A stretch of 64,000 nucleotides of DNA, taken from Bacteroides ovatus. GTDB lineage: Bacteria > Bacteroidota > Bacteroidia > Bacteroidales > Bacteroidaceae. Under the pieces are notes generated by a model. That model ran no database searches and had not been told where the DNA came from. It worked only from the letters and a program-made list of their open reading frames with translations. The translations under genes were made by a program, and so were the position numbers. Shown here one piece after another: positions 1 to 9,557 of this stretch. The stretch is taken from positions 5,642,001 to 5,706,000 of the forward strand of contig NZ_CP012938.1 of NCBI RefSeq assembly GCF_001314995.1, written 5' to 3'. How positions within the stretch are numbered: position 1 is the stretch's first letter; every line of letters starts with the position of its first letter.

Positions 1-1371
1 TGTTGCACCCTTACCATAAAGTTCGTTCACAACTTCGGCATACATCAGCAATACTTGCGGATAACGCATTTTCACTACGTTGATACCGGAACAAACTTTC
101 TGATCGCTGGCCAATACAGCTGCGTACCATTCAGAGTTTTCCATCATCTTACGATAATCCCATTTTCCACAATAAAGACCGAAAGGAGCATTTCCTAACA
201 TATATTCTTTAAATACTTTGGTGTTTTTGTCTGTAGAAAGTTGTGAAATAGCACAAGTCAGATCGCGGCGGATATCTCCTTCGCCAAATGACAGATAATA
301 AGGAGCAGTCAGTTTCAACTTACCGGATGAGTTACCTTTCGGACCGAATAGGGAACTGGCACCGTTTATACGATATCCGATAGTATATCCCAGCTCACCA
401 CTTTTGTTTAGTCCCATTGGAATCTCGAACAGGTTTTCTTGATAAGTCTGATCTAGTTGTCCGATATTTATTAAACGCCAGTATTCTTCTACAGAAGGAT
501 TCAGTTTATGTTTTCCTGAACTGACAACAGCTGCCAGATGTTTTTCGGCCAATTCGAATAGTTCTCTACGTTTGGTATCGCTGCAACGTTGAGTAGGATA
601 AGTAGCGTCACTGTTATCTCCGGTGATATATCCGTCTTTAGCTTGTTCGCGGATAGCATATCCGGCACGTGTCATTGCAATGTTAGCCAAGAGAGCGTGA
701 GCATAGCCTTTGCTTACATGTTCGGTTGTATAACCGTCTTCACCAGCCCAAGGTAAATATCCGATAGCTTCCTCGAGTTCAATTATCAATTCATCCATGA
801 TATCGTCACGATCTGCCTTTCCAATGTAAACATTAGACAGGTCGCTGTTGGAAGATTCTGTTTTGAAAGGAATATCACCGAACAAGCGGATCAGATCGAA
901 ATAAATCATCGCACGCAATGTCATCGCTTCTGCACGGAATCTCATCATGCTGGTACGGGTTGCTCCTGCTTGTTGTATCAGTTGGCTATTGTTTATACCA
1001 TCTACTACCAGATTCGCATTCTCGATTACTCCGTACATGGCATCCCATACTTTGGAAAGTTGTGACCATCCCGGATTAGCGTTGTAGTTCATATTACCAC
1101 GTTCGCTGGACGTGTTGCTTGCATCCGTACCCAAACCGTCAATCAGTTCACAGTCGGTATTGGTTCCGGCAATGATAGGTAGGAAGTTAGAATAAGTCTG
1201 GTCTTGCGTCAGGCTGCCGTAAACTTTATTAAGTGCCAATTCTGTATAATAGGCATTATTAAAAGTTGATTCATTATCCAATTCAGACGGTGAGGTCTGA
1301 TTCAGGAAGTCCGAACAGGAAGACAGGGCAATTAACCCCAGCCCCAGGAATAATGTCTTATATATTTTCAT
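1..1371 (-). CDS. SusD-like outer-membrane glycan-binding lipoprotein (C-terminal part beyond window edge)
   Basis: The reading frame is open from the ATG at 1369-1371 to base 1 (457 codons) and runs off the window, so roughly the last 100-150 residues are missing. The start MKIYKTLFLGLGLIALSSC is a lipoprotein signal with lipobox LSSC, followed by SDFLNQTSPSE, the usual SusD N-terminus. Further in are EAMTLRAMIYFDLIRLFGDI and, at the edge, PQVLLMYAEVVNELYG, both hallmarks of the SusD/RagB TPR fold. SusD proteins form the lid over the partner SusC channel and deliver oligosaccharide to it. The gene follows its SusC by 25 bp on the same strand, so they are co-transcribed. The ligand is inferred to be pectic from the neighbouring lyases; the sequence alone does not show it. 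Confidence 0.95.
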   Translation of the reverse strand, partial: MKIYKTLFLGLGLIALSSCSDFLNQTSPSELDNESTFNNAYYTELALNKVYGSLTQDQTYSNFLPIIAGTNTDCELIDGLGTDASNTSSERGNMNYNANPGWSQLSKVWDAMYGVIENANLVVDGINNSQLIQQAGATRTSMMRFRAEAMTLRAMIYFDLIRLFGDIPFKTESSNSDLSNVYIGKADRDDIMDELIIELEEAIGYLPWAGEDGYTTEHVSKGYAHALLANIAMTRAGYAIREQAKDGYITGDNSDATYPTQRCSDTKRRELFELAEKHLAAVVSSGKHKLNPSVEEYWRLINIGQLDQTYQENLFEIPMGLNKSGELGYTIGYRINGASSLFGPKGNSSGKLKLTAPYYLSFGEGDIRRDLTCAISQLSTDKNTKVFKEYMLGNAPFGLYCGKWDYRKMMENSEWYAAVLASDQKVCSGINVVKMRYPQVLLMYAEVVNELYGKGAT

Positions 1372-1396
1372 ACGATCAATCTGTTTAATGTTTTAA

Positions 1397-4300
1397 TTAG
1401 AATGTAACGTTAATACCACCCACAAATGTGCGGCTCTTAGGATAAGCGGCGTAATCTATACCCGGAGTCATCGCATTTTTCTTACTGCTTGTATCGACTT
1501 CAGGGTCTGCTCCGCTGTAGTTAGTCCAACAGAACAGGTTATATCCTGTCAGATAGATTCTCACATTCTGCATAAACGCTCTCCTTACAATTGTTTTCGG
1601 AAGAGAGTATCCGATAGTAATGTTATTCAAACGCAGGAATGAGGCTTTTTCTACTGCATAATCAGTCAGCTGCATGGTAGTAGCGCTGGCCGGATTGTAC
1701 ATATTGGCGTTAGCGTTTATTTCATTCAGACGTAATCCTGCTGTTGTCATGTCTCCATAGGTATTAAGGACATCTGTAGAGCTGGACGACAGGTTCAAAC
1801 CAGTTTCCGGATCAATCCATGTGTAACGGTTAGACAGTCTGAAATCATTGTTTAAGTTATAACCGGTTCTTGAACCTGAACGGAAAGAAGCTGCCAGTTT
1901 TGTTCCATTGACAATTACATTTCCGAGAGAGTAGTTGAAGAATACATTGAAGTCGAAATTACCTACGCGACCATCGAATCCAAAACCACCGGTTGTAGGA
2001 GCGATAGTGTTACCCAAACGTTGTTTGAGAGGGTTACCATCTTTATCACATTCCAGTTTCAAACCACCCGGATAGTATTTACCACCGGTGATAGTAGGAC
2101 TGTTATCTTGCATTCCGTCTTTTAATCCCCATTCGCTACCTGCCCAAACCAGTTCGCCGGTAGGGTTGGTGACAGGATCATATACAGTATAATAACCGTT
2201 TGTCTTATATCCCCAAACTTCACCCAAACGTCCGCCTTTCTCTACGCGGAAGTCTTCGTATTTGGCCATTGTACTACCTGACCAGTTACTACTTTGCCAG
2301 GGAGAGTCTGTATTCAGTTTATCAATGCGGTTGCGGTTGTAAGCAATGTTGGCATTGAAGTTCAAAGAGAAATTCTTTTTATCAAATAAAACAGCACTAA
2401 CAGACAATTCTACACCTTTATTGGATGTCTGTCCGAAGTTCTTGTACTGATAGTTATATCCGGAGAGAGAAGGAATTTCAGTACGCATCAATAAGTCTCT
2501 GGTTGTATTCCAGTAAAAGTCGATAGCACCGGAGATACGATTGTTCCAGAATCCATAGTCAATACCGATGTTACGGGTAACTGTTGTTTCCCACTTCAAA
2601 TCGGGGTTGTATAAGTTCGTTCCATGTTCCAACATGGTAGTGCTTTCTCCGTTGAAGAAAGGATTGCGTGCATCATTACCTCCCAAAGAGTAAGTGGTGG
2701 AAAGCAAACCGGAATTGATACGGTTGTTACCGGCAGTACCGAAGCTTAAACGTAGTTTCAAAGCTGACAGCCAGTCTTGAGTGTTACTCATGAAAGCCTC
2801 GTCAGAGATACGCCATGCCAAAGCTGCTGACGGGAAAACACCCCAACGATTTCCGGAACCGAACTTGCTCGAACCGTCTGCACGTACTGTAACAGCAAGC
2901 AAGTATTTATCCATCATAGTATAGTTCACACGACCAAAGAATGATAATATGTTTTCTTTTGCAGCAATGGTAGATTGGTTGGCTAAAGCTTTGCCCGAAC
3001 CCATATTTGCTTTCATATCATCGAAATTCATAGTAACAGGGAAAGCTACAGATACATTTTCTATTGATTTCCTTTGGCTGCTGCTTACTTCATGTCCGAT
3101 CAATACATTGAGTTTATCACGACCTTTGAACAGTTTTTTGTTATCATAGGTCAATGTGTTGGCATTACGCCAGCTCATCGTCTTTTCTCTCAACAGGTAG
3201 GCTTGTGGCTGACCGTTATATCCATATTTAGAATTAGATACTGCATCTACTCCCCAATACTGTTCTGTATCGTCAAACTTCCATCCATATCCGAATTCGG
3301 AACGGAATGTCCAGTTCTTGAATGGTTTCCAGTTTAAACCTACATTGTAGTTCTGGTTGAAAGTATTGCGGGTTTTATCCGTTGCAAGCAGACGTTCCAA
3401 TGGAGATTTCTGTTGTGCCGAACTGTTTTCTTCGTCGTCATCACTGTATTTAAGTGAATCAACCGGACGGAATACGGTAGCATTAGCCACAGTTGAATTG
3501 GCAGCATTGGATTCATTGGTATCAGCACCACCACCTAAACCGTCAATGGTAGAGTAACTTAACCGGGCGTTAAAGTCCAGTGTCATCCATTTATTCAGTT
3601 CTGATTTAATTTTTGCATTTACATTGTCTTTTTTGAAGCCGGAATTAAGCATGATACTTTTTTCTTCATTATGGGCATAGCTGACACTATAAGTCATTTG
3701 CTTGGTTCCGCCACTTACATTAATGTTGTATTGTTGCTGGTTTCCAGTACGTCCGAACATCTCGTCTTGGTAATCGGTACCATCAATAGAACGCCAGATA
3801 TCCATATCGGCAAAGTTTCCATAATCCAGAGAACCGATTTCACGCTGATAAGCAACGAAATCGTAAGGACTCAAGACTTCAGTCAGTTTGGTTACCTGTT
3901 TAAAACCGAAAGAAGCACCGAAGTCTACTTGCGTTTTACCTTCTTTTCCGCTCTTGGTAGTAATGATGATTACACCATTTGCACCACGGGCACCATAAAT
4001 GGCTGTGGAAGAAGCATCTTTCAATACGTCGATGCTTTGAATTTCCGAGGGAGCGATATCACTAATGCTTGAAACAGGGAAACCGTCTACAATATATAAA
4101 GGAGAGTTATCCTGTGATAGTGAACCACCACCGCGAACACGGATCTTTATATCTGCATCGGGAGAACCTTCAGTAGTAGTAACACTAACTCCGGCAAGTT
4201 TACCGGTAAGGGCTTCAGATGCACTTGCTACTGGTATAGCAGCTAAGTCTTTGGCACTAACAGAGGCTACAGAACCGGTTAAATCTCTTTTATTGACCGT

Positions 4301-4654
4301 ACCGTAACCAATTACTACGACTTCGTCCAAAGCTTTCGAGTCGTCGACCATTTGTACATTAATTGTTTTTCTACCTTGAACGGCTACTTCTTGAGTTTTC
4401 ATACCTATGTATGAAATAACCAATGTTTTTTTGCCATCAACTTTAATAGAAAAATTACCATCTAAATCTGTAATCGTACCATTGGTAGTATTACCTTTTT
4501 CTACAACAGAGGCTCCAATAACAGGCTCTCCGCTGGTGTCTTTCACGTTACCTTTTACGGTAATCGTTTGCGCAGATACGCTAAGCGATATTGCTGAAAA
4601 TAGTATTAGCAATAAGGAGCGCATGTTTTTCACTTTGTTAGACATTCTTTGCAT
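1397..4654 (-). CDS. SusC-like TonB-dependent oligosaccharide transporter
   Basis: This 1085-residue protein is an outer-membrane TonB-dependent channel that imports oligosaccharides handed over by SusD. After a signal peptide (MRSLLLILFSAISLSVSAQ) comes a carboxypeptidase-regulatory-like domain (TVKGNVKDTSGEPVIGAS). Next are the TonB-box region LDEVVVIGYGTV, a plug domain with the family motif DASSTAIYGARGANGVI, and a long beta-barrel ending in aromatic GGINVTF. Two in-frame ATGs precede the signal peptide (4654 and 4645) and either could be used; the shorter is plausible. A -7 box on the minus strand at 4721-4728 gives a leader of about 60 nt. It is the first gene of the leftward susCD pair. 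It shares long identical stretches with the second SusC at 13827, which suggests a duplication specialised for different pectin fragments. Confidence 0.97.
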   Translation of the reverse strand: MQRMSNKVKNMRSLLLILFSAISLSVSAQTITVKGNVKDTSGEPVIGASVVEKGNTTNGTITDLDGNFSIKVDGKKTLVISYIGMKTQEVAVQGRKTINVQMVDDSKALDEVVVIGYGTVNKRDLTGSVASVSAKDLAAIPVASASEALTGKLAGVSVTTTEGSPDADIKIRVRGGGSLSQDNSPLYIVDGFPVSSISDIAPSEIQSIDVLKDASSTAIYGARGANGVIIITTKSGKEGKTQVDFGASFGFKQVTKLTEVLSPYDFVAYQREIGSLDYGNFADMDIWRSIDGTDYQDEMFGRTGNQQQYNINVSGGTKQMTYSVSYAHNEEKSIMLNSGFKKDNVNAKIKSELNKWMTLDFNARLSYSTIDGLGGGADTNESNAANSTVANATVFRPVDSLKYSDDDEENSSAQQKSPLERLLATDKTRNTFNQNYNVGLNWKPFKNWTFRSEFGYGWKFDDTEQYWGVDAVSNSKYGYNGQPQAYLLREKTMSWRNANTLTYDNKKLFKGRDKLNVLIGHEVSSSQRKSIENVSVAFPVTMNFDDMKANMGSGKALANQSTIAAKENILSFFGRVNYTMMDKYLLAVTVRADGSSKFGSGNRWGVFPSAALAWRISDEAFMSNTQDWLSALKLRLSFGTAGNNRINSGLLSTTYSLGGNDARNPFFNGESTTMLEHGTNLYNPDLKWETTVTRNIGIDYGFWNNRISGAIDFYWNTTRDLLMRTEIPSLSGYNYQYKNFGQTSNKGVELSVSAVLFDKKNFSLNFNANIAYNRNRIDKLNTDSPWQSSNWSGSTMAKYEDFRVEKGGRLGEVWGYKTNGYYTVYDPVTNPTGELVWAGSEWGLKDGMQDNSPTITGGKYYPGGLKLECDKDGNPLKQRLGNTIAPTTGGFGFDGRVGNFDFNVFFNYSLGNVIVNGTKLAASFRSGSRTGYNLNNDFRLSNRYTWIDPETGLNLSSSSTDVLNTYGDMTTAGLRLNEINANANMYNPASATTMQLTDYAVEKASFLRLNNITIGYSLPKTIVRRAFMQNVRIYLTGYNLFCWTNYSGADPEVDTSSKKNAMTPGIDYAAYPKSRTFVGGINVTF

Positions 4655-4720
4655 GTTTATTAATTAATGGTTGTTGTTTGATATTTCATAAAAATCCCGA
4701 TGAGAGTTCATTCATCGCTA

Positions 4721-4728
4721 CAAAAGTA
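4721..4728 (-). promoter_or_regulatory. -7 box of the leftward susCD pair
   Basis: On the minus strand this reads TACTTTTG, an exact match to the Bacteroides sigma-ABfr -7 consensus TAnnTTTG. It lies about 65 nt ahead of the SusC start. A TTG that could serve as the -33 element lies at 4753-4755, slightly farther away than ideal. Confidence 0.5.
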
Positions 4729-4964
4729 TGAGAATGAAGATATAGTGATGTGCAATATTTGTTTTTCACCTCGTATTTTTTGTTTTTTAGTTTGTTGCGA
4801 GGTGTAGTTATTAGCTTTGAAGGGTGTTATTTGTGTTCTAAAGGCCGGCAAATATACGAATCAGAGATTTATAAATTGATTTTTTCACCGGTTTTTATCC
4901 GGCATTCATCGGAATTTATACCGTAAATCAACTGAAAAGCCTGTGGAAGCATAGGGAAATGATG

Positions 4965-4972
4965 TATCTTTG
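4965..4972 (+). promoter_or_regulatory. -7 box of the LiaF-like/LytTR operon
   Basis: TATCTTTG matches TAnnTTTG exactly and lies 28 bp ahead of the ATG at 5001, giving a leader of about 20 nt. The rest of the 4655-5000 gap is A/T-rich and shows no further gene or obvious structure. Confidence 0.5.
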
Positions 4973-5000
4973 AACCATTAATCAATTAATAATAGAAACA

Positions 5001-5795
5001 ATGGAAGAGAAACAAAATTTTCCCCGTGCTACAGGCTTTTCCGGTAAAATACTGATAGCTTTGCTTTTTATCCTTTCCGGGATTCTACTGTTTGCCCGTA
5101 ATATGGGATGGATAACTTCAGAAGTATTTGATTTGATCGTATCCTGGCATTCACTCCTTATATTATTAGGTATATATGCAATGATTCGCCGCCATTTCAT
5201 CGGTGGAATCATCCTTTTTCTGGCGGGTGTTTATTTTCTGATAGGAGGACTTTCCTGGTTACCGGAAAATTCACAGGCAATGGTGTGGCCCCTCGCTCTG
5301 ATAATAGCAGGTGTTTTATTTATCTTCAAACCCGGCAGAAATAAGAGGGCGCAATGGGCTCGTCAGCATACAATGGAACATCGTCGGCAATGGATGAAGA
5401 TGCATCAGGGTAGACCCGGCATGAACTTTGAGAGTGAGCAACAACAATCGGAATCAGTAGATGGCTTTTTGCGTTCGGAGAATGTCTGGGGAGCTGCACG
5501 TCACGTAGTACTTGATGAGTTGTTTAAAGGAGCCATGATTCGTACCTCTTTCGGGGGGACGACTATTGATCTTCGCCATACCCATATTGCACCGGGAGAA
5601 ACCTATATTGATTTGGATTGCAGTTGGGGAGGAGTCGAGATTTATGTCCCGTCGGATTGGACAGTCGTCTTCAAATGCAATGCTTTCTTTGGAGGATGTG
5701 ATGACAAACGCTGGCAAAATGGGAATGTAAACAAGGAGAATATATTGGTCATTCGTGGAACGCTTTCTTTCGGAGGCTTGGAAGTTAAAGACTAG
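5001..5795 (+). CDS. LiaF-like membrane protein
   Basis: This 264-residue inner-membrane protein has four closely packed hydrophobic segments in residues 12-112 (for example ILIALLFILSGILLFA and FIGGIILFLAGVYFLIGGL). A basic linker (residues 113-145) follows, then a beta-rich C-terminal domain containing FGGTTIDLRHTHIAPGETYI and GGVEIYVPSDWTV. This is the layout of the LiaI/LiaF-like family (cell-wall-active antibiotic response). In Firmicutes LiaF restrains an envelope-stress two-component system; in Bacteroidetes the role is not established. The stop is 3 bp before the next ATG, so it is co-translated with the LytTR membrane regulator and probably modulates it. It is not a usual PUL component. 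Confidence 0.85.
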   Translation: MEEKQNFPRATGFSGKILIALLFILSGILLFARNMGWITSEVFDLIVSWHSLLILLGIYAMIRRHFIGGIILFLAGVYFLIGGLSWLPENSQAMVWPLALIIAGVLFIFKPGRNKRAQWARQHTMEHRRQWMKMHQGRPGMNFESEQQQSESVDGFLRSENVWGAARHVVLDELFKGAMIRTSFGGTTIDLRHTHIAPGETYIDLDCSWGGVEIYVPSDWTVVFKCNAFFGGCDDKRWQNGNVNKENILVIRGTLSFGGLEVKD

Positions 5796-5798
5796 CGT

Positions 5799-6617
5799 AT
5801 GAAACCACATCCGATAATAGATTATCCATTCCGCTGGATTCCGATGCTGGTGCTGGCGTTTATTCTGGTTGCGACACAGGTGGCTTTAGTCTGTGGATAT
5901 ACCGGAAACGACTATCTTCCTGCTCTGGTAGATGGAGTGGCAACAATTGGTTGGCTGGCAGCCATAGCCTATTTGGCCTGGTTTGTGGTCGGTCTTGTTT
6001 CGTTGTTCCAGACGGATATAATCATGATAATCGTTGGAAGCCTATTATGGCTGGCGGGTAGTTTTATGATCTGTGATATCATGGTGAGGATTGTAGGCAT
6101 ATCCTATATTCCTTTTGTGCAGACCATACCTTTCCGGTTATTGTTCGGGCTGCCAACCTTGATTGCCATTACTTTATGGTATCGCCTGATCGTAACTAAA
6201 GAAGAAGTACAGAATCAGGAACTGGATAAAGAATTGGCTGCACATCAGCTAACTGTGACCGAACAACAAGGAGAACCACAGACAGAATTAATAGATCGCA
6301 TTACGGTGAAAGACGGTTCCCGCATTCATCTGGTAAAGACAGACGAACTGATCTACATACAAGCCTGTGGAGATTATGTAATGTTGATAACCCCTACCGG
6401 AGAATATCTGAAAGAACAAACTATGAAATATTTTGAGACCCATCTGTCTCCTGATACTTTTGTGCGTGTGCATCGTTCTACGATTGTCAACGTAACACAA
6501 ATTTCGCGGGTCGAGCTTTTCGGAAAAGAAACTTATCAGTTGTTATTGAAGACTGGCGTGAAACTTAAAGTAAGTCTTTCCGGTTACCGGTTATTAAAAG
6601 AGCGGCTGGGGATCTAA
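5799..6617 (+). CDS. Membrane-anchored LytTR-family transcription regulator
   Basis: This 272-residue protein has four predicted transmembrane helices in residues 14-135 and a cytoplasmic linker rich in Glu/Gln. Residues 165-272 form a LytTR DNA-binding domain: VKDGSRIHLVKTDELIYIQA, then FVRVHRSTIVNVTQI and the terminal LKVSLSGYRLLKERL. It lacks a receiver domain, so the membrane part must carry the signal. LytTR proteins bind direct repeats and usually regulate their own operon or surface functions. The tight coupling to the LiaF-like gene suggests a two-protein membrane signalling unit. Its target could be either of the adjacent pectin units or unrelated genes; nothing in the sequence decides this. 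Confidence 0.9.
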   Translation: MKPHPIIDYPFRWIPMLVLAFILVATQVALVCGYTGNDYLPALVDGVATIGWLAAIAYLAWFVVGLVSLFQTDIIMIIVGSLLWLAGSFMICDIMVRIVGISYIPFVQTIPFRLLFGLPTLIAITLWYRLIVTKEEVQNQELDKELAAHQLTVTEQQGEPQTELIDRITVKDGSRIHLVKTDELIYIQACGDYVMLITPTGEYLKEQTMKYFETHLSPDTFVRVHRSTIVNVTQISRVELFGKETYQLLLKTGVKLKVSLSGYRLLKERLGI

Positions 6618-6697
6618 AATTTGTTCAATCTTATCATAAAAACTGATTTTTCCCCTATATCGGTCAAAAAATGAATGTCAGAATGAAAAGCTTCCAC

Positions 6698-6705
6698 TAC
6701 TTTTG
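6698..6705 (+). promoter_or_regulatory. -7 box of the stand-alone pectate lyase gene
   Basis: TACTTTTG is an exact TAnnTTTG match. It overlaps the upstream TTG at 6703, so that codon cannot be the start. This supports the ATG at 6736 as the true start, with a leader of roughly 20-25 nt. Confidence 0.55.
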
Positions 6706-6735
6706 TTTCCATCATCTAATAATGTGAATAAGGAA

Positions 6736-8265
6736 ATGAAAAGAAAATTAGTTTATGTTTGTCTGCTGGCAATGGTTGCGGGAGGAATGATGTCCTTTTC
6801 CTATGACATACCCGAAAAACAGGAGACAGGCGGCCGGGAAGATCGAGTGATCTCTTTTCCCGGAGCTGAAGGACACGGTAGATACACGACAGGCGGCCGT
6901 GGTGGTAAAGTGTATCATGTGACTTCTTTGGAAGACGATGGTTCGCAGGGGACTTTACGTTGGGCTTTGAAACAAAATGGACCTAAAACGATTGTCTTTG
7001 ATGTGGCAGGTACGATTCATCTGAAATCGGAATTACGAACAGGGAAAGATCATCTCACCATTGCAGGACAGACTTCTCCCGGAGGAATCTGTCTGGCTGA
7101 TTATGGCTTTTCTATTAATTCTAATAATGTAATTATCCGTTTTCTTCGTTTCCGCCCCGGAGAAGCCAGTGGGAAAGAACCCGATGGGTTGGGCGGCTGT
7201 GATAAGAAAGATATTATGGTAGACCATTGCTCTGTCAGTTGGAGTGTAGATGAATGTCTTTCCGTTTATGGTATGGAAAACTCTACGGTACAATGGTGTA
7301 TTGGCTCTGAAGCATTAAGAAAAGCGACTCATGTAAAAGGGGCACATGGATATGGAGGCAATTGGGGAGGACATAAAGCTTCTTATCACCATAACCTGAT
7401 CGCTCACTGTGAGAGTCGCGTGCCTCGTCTGGGCCCTCGTCCTTCTACATTAGCTCTTGGCGAATGTGTTGATATCCGGAATAATGTTTTCTACAACTGG
7501 GCTGGAAACGGTTGCTATGGCGGGGAAGATCAGCATGTCAATATCGTCAATAACTATTATAAACCGGGACCGGCAACAAAACAGGCTTCCAAACAGGTGC
7601 AATATCGTATTGCCAAAGTCGGAGTTTATCCGCAAGCTTATGTTTACGTTGATGGAGAACCCAAAAAGAACTTGGCTTTTCAACCTTACCTGCAGAAATG
7701 GGGAACTTTCTATATTGATGGAAATAAGATAGAAGGTAACAACAAAGTTACTGCCGATAACTGGACGGACGGAGTCTATGCCCAGTTGAAGAATGATGAA
7801 AAAGTAGATTTCCTCTGGACAGAAGATGCCAAAGAATCTATCCGTCTGAAAGAACCTCTTGATTTTGGAGTAATCACTACTTATTCGGCTGACAAGGCTT
7901 ATGAACAGGTGATGAACTATGCAGGTTGCTGTAATTATCGTGATGAAGTAGACAAACGTATCATTTCCGACACCCGGAAAGGAACGGCAACTTTCACCGG
8001 AGAAGGAAATAAACCCGGATTTATCAATAGCCCCAAAGACACAGGCGATTCTCCCTGGCCGGAATTATCAATAGCAGGTCTTTCGGCACCGGTAGATTCG
8101 GACGGTGATGGCATACCTGATGAGTGGGAAATAAAAAACGGACTTGATCCGAATAATCCCGTAGATGGAAATACAAAAACGAAAGATCCGAATGGACAAT
8201 ATACGAATCTTGAGGTATATTTGAATAGTTTGGTGCAACATATAGTCGATGCACAGAACAAATAG
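6736..8265 (+). CDS. PL1-family pectate lyase, secreted
   Basis: This 509-residue enzyme cleaves homogalacturonan by beta-elimination. I chose the ATG at 6736, which opens the signal peptide MKRKLVYVCLLAMVAGG, rather than the upstream TTG that lies in the -7 box. The parallel beta-helix starts with VISFPGAEGHGRYTTGGRGG. It includes IMVDHCSVSWSVDECLSVYG (about residue 160) and the strand SRVPRLGPR (about 225), whose arginine is the likely catalytic base of PL1. A C-terminal PVDSDGDGIPDEWEIKNGLD segment (from about 453) resembles a calcium-binding thrombospondin-type-3/dockerin-like loop. No lipobox is seen, so it is probably periplasmic. It forms its own unit, with a promoter upstream and a strong terminator downstream, and shares the same core with the BACON-PL1 enzyme at 11398. 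Confidence 0.93.
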   Translation: MKRKLVYVCLLAMVAGGMMSFSYDIPEKQETGGREDRVISFPGAEGHGRYTTGGRGGKVYHVTSLEDDGSQGTLRWALKQNGPKTIVFDVAGTIHLKSELRTGKDHLTIAGQTSPGGICLADYGFSINSNNVIIRFLRFRPGEASGKEPDGLGGCDKKDIMVDHCSVSWSVDECLSVYGMENSTVQWCIGSEALRKATHVKGAHGYGGNWGGHKASYHHNLIAHCESRVPRLGPRPSTLALGECVDIRNNVFYNWAGNGCYGGEDQHVNIVNNYYKPGPATKQASKQVQYRIAKVGVYPQAYVYVDGEPKKNLAFQPYLQKWGTFYIDGNKIEGNNKVTADNWTDGVYAQLKNDEKVDFLWTEDAKESIRLKEPLDFGVITTYSADKAYEQVMNYAGCCNYRDEVDKRIISDTRKGTATFTGEGNKPGFINSPKDTGDSPWPELSIAGLSAPVDSDGDGIPDEWEIKNGLDPNNPVDGNTKTKDPNGQYTNLEVYLNSLVQHIVDAQNK

Positions 8266-8304
8266 GTAATCAGCAATTCCCCGTTCAATGCGGAGAATTT
8301 AGAT

Positions 8305-8355
8305 GATATGCCCTTCAGGTGTTTTATGATAACATTTGAAGGGCATATCTTTTTT
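8305..8355 (+). terminator. Strong intrinsic terminator after the PL1 gene
   Basis: A perfect 13-bp stem (GATATGCCCTTCA at 8305-8317 with TGAAGGGCATATC at 8337-8349) is followed directly by six T. It isolates the lyase gene from the downstream operon. The remaining gap up to 8660 shows only a weak -7-like box (TATCTTTA, 8631-8638) that probably serves the operon starting at 8661. Confidence 0.85.
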
Positions 8356-8660
8356 GTGCATGGCTATACCAGAGGGGCACTTTTTTACCCCAGTCCGTTT
8401 TTTACTCCTTTTCTACTAAATCTTACTCTATCTTCTCTTGCTTAATCCTCAATTTTGCACTGGTGAAAGAACAAAAAAATCACTCTAGCGAAAAACATCA
8501 TTAATGTACAATGAAAATCTAAACAAATGAGAAACATGAAGCCAGCACTTATAATAGCCAATCCTCCTTAGGCTTGAATCCGCCTTTTAAAGAAAAAGGG
8601 CATAGAATTTTTATTCTTTTAATAATTGTATATCTTTAAATTATATATAAACTAATATTT

Positions 8661-9545
8661 ATGAAACATCTAGCAAGTTTATTTCTTCTGTCATTTCTGC
8701 TTTGCTGTTCTTGTTCACAGCAAATGGATGATGAATGGAAACCGAATGAACAACTTCCCAATGTGCCCGAAACCCAACCGGTTGGCGTTTCTTTCAGTAG
8801 GGCTAGTCTTGAAACTTTTGCTGAACATGGAATTACAGAGGTCGGTGTTTATGTCTACCTGCAAGATTCCATGGTATATGGAAAAAATCTCCCTTTAAAT
8901 AATGGAGATTTAAAAGTCGACCTTCCTTTAGGAGAAAATCTGCAAACCTTCATCGTGGCAAATGCCGATCATCTGGTGGATACAGATAGTCTTTCCAAAG
9001 TTGTAGTTTATCAGGATGCTCATATTCAAAAGCCGGTTTATATTTCGGATGTCGTAGGCTTTACTTCAGATAACTCGGTCAGTTCGCTCAACGTAGAATT
9101 GAAACGTTTAGTCGGGCAAGCAGTGTTCCAGCCGAAAGAGACGGAGGAGGAATTGAGTGCTATCACTCGTTTTGACCAGTTGAATGTCACTTTTACAAAT
9201 GTGGCAATAGGCTATAAAGTAAAGAGTAAAGAATGTATTACAGAAAATGTGACCATCTCCACTAATCTTTCTACCGGCTTTGGAGCTTCGGTTTATTCAT
9301 TTCCCACAGTGAATGGAGATTCCAGAACATCTATAGATGTGGTATATCTGAAAGGAGGCGAGGAGGTGAATCGCATCATCAGCCCTCTTGATACCGGTAT
9401 AGGCTTTGAGTCTTCCAAGCGTTCTACCGTACATATGAAAATTACGGATGAGAATTACTTGGACGAGCCGTGGCTTTCGGTACGCACAGTCATGTATAAG
9501 AGTACATCCACTCAACCGTTTACAATAGAAGTTTCAGAATTTTAA
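8661..9545 (+). CDS. FimB/Mfa2-like lipoprotein, first gene of the pectin operon
   Basis: This 294-residue lipoprotein has lipobox LLCCSC in its first 20 residues. It consists of beta-rich sequence with two repeated Ig-like halves, including EVGVYVYLQDSMVYGK, LPLGENLQTFIVANADHL and LVGQAVFQP. The pattern fits the fimbrillin-anchor (FimB/Mfa2) fold. In other Bacteroidetes these proteins terminate or anchor fimbriae; here no fimbrial pilin or usher gene is present. The gene starts the nine-gene pectin operon, 12 bp before the next ORF. I infer a surface glycan-binding or scaffold role rather than fimbria assembly. It has no catalytic motif. Confidence 0.7.
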   Translation: MKHLASLFLLSFLLCCSCSQQMDDEWKPNEQLPNVPETQPVGVSFSRASLETFAEHGITEVGVYVYLQDSMVYGKNLPLNNGDLKVDLPLGENLQTFIVANADHLVDTDSLSKVVVYQDAHIQKPVYISDVVGFTSDNSVSSLNVELKRLVGQAVFQPKETEEELSAITRFDQLNVTFTNVAIGYKVKSKECITENVTISTNLSTGFGASVYSFPTVNGDSRTSIDVVYLKGGEEVNRIISPLDTGIGFESSKRSTVHMKITDENYLDEPWLSVRTVMYKSTSTQPFTIEVSEF

Positions 9546-9557
9546 AACAGGAGTTAT

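Noticed and set aside
8527..8571. A 14-codon leader-like frame (MRNMKPALIIANPP) before the pectin operon
   Set aside because: No adjacent attenuator hairpin or amino-acid bias that would indicate a leader peptide; likely chance.
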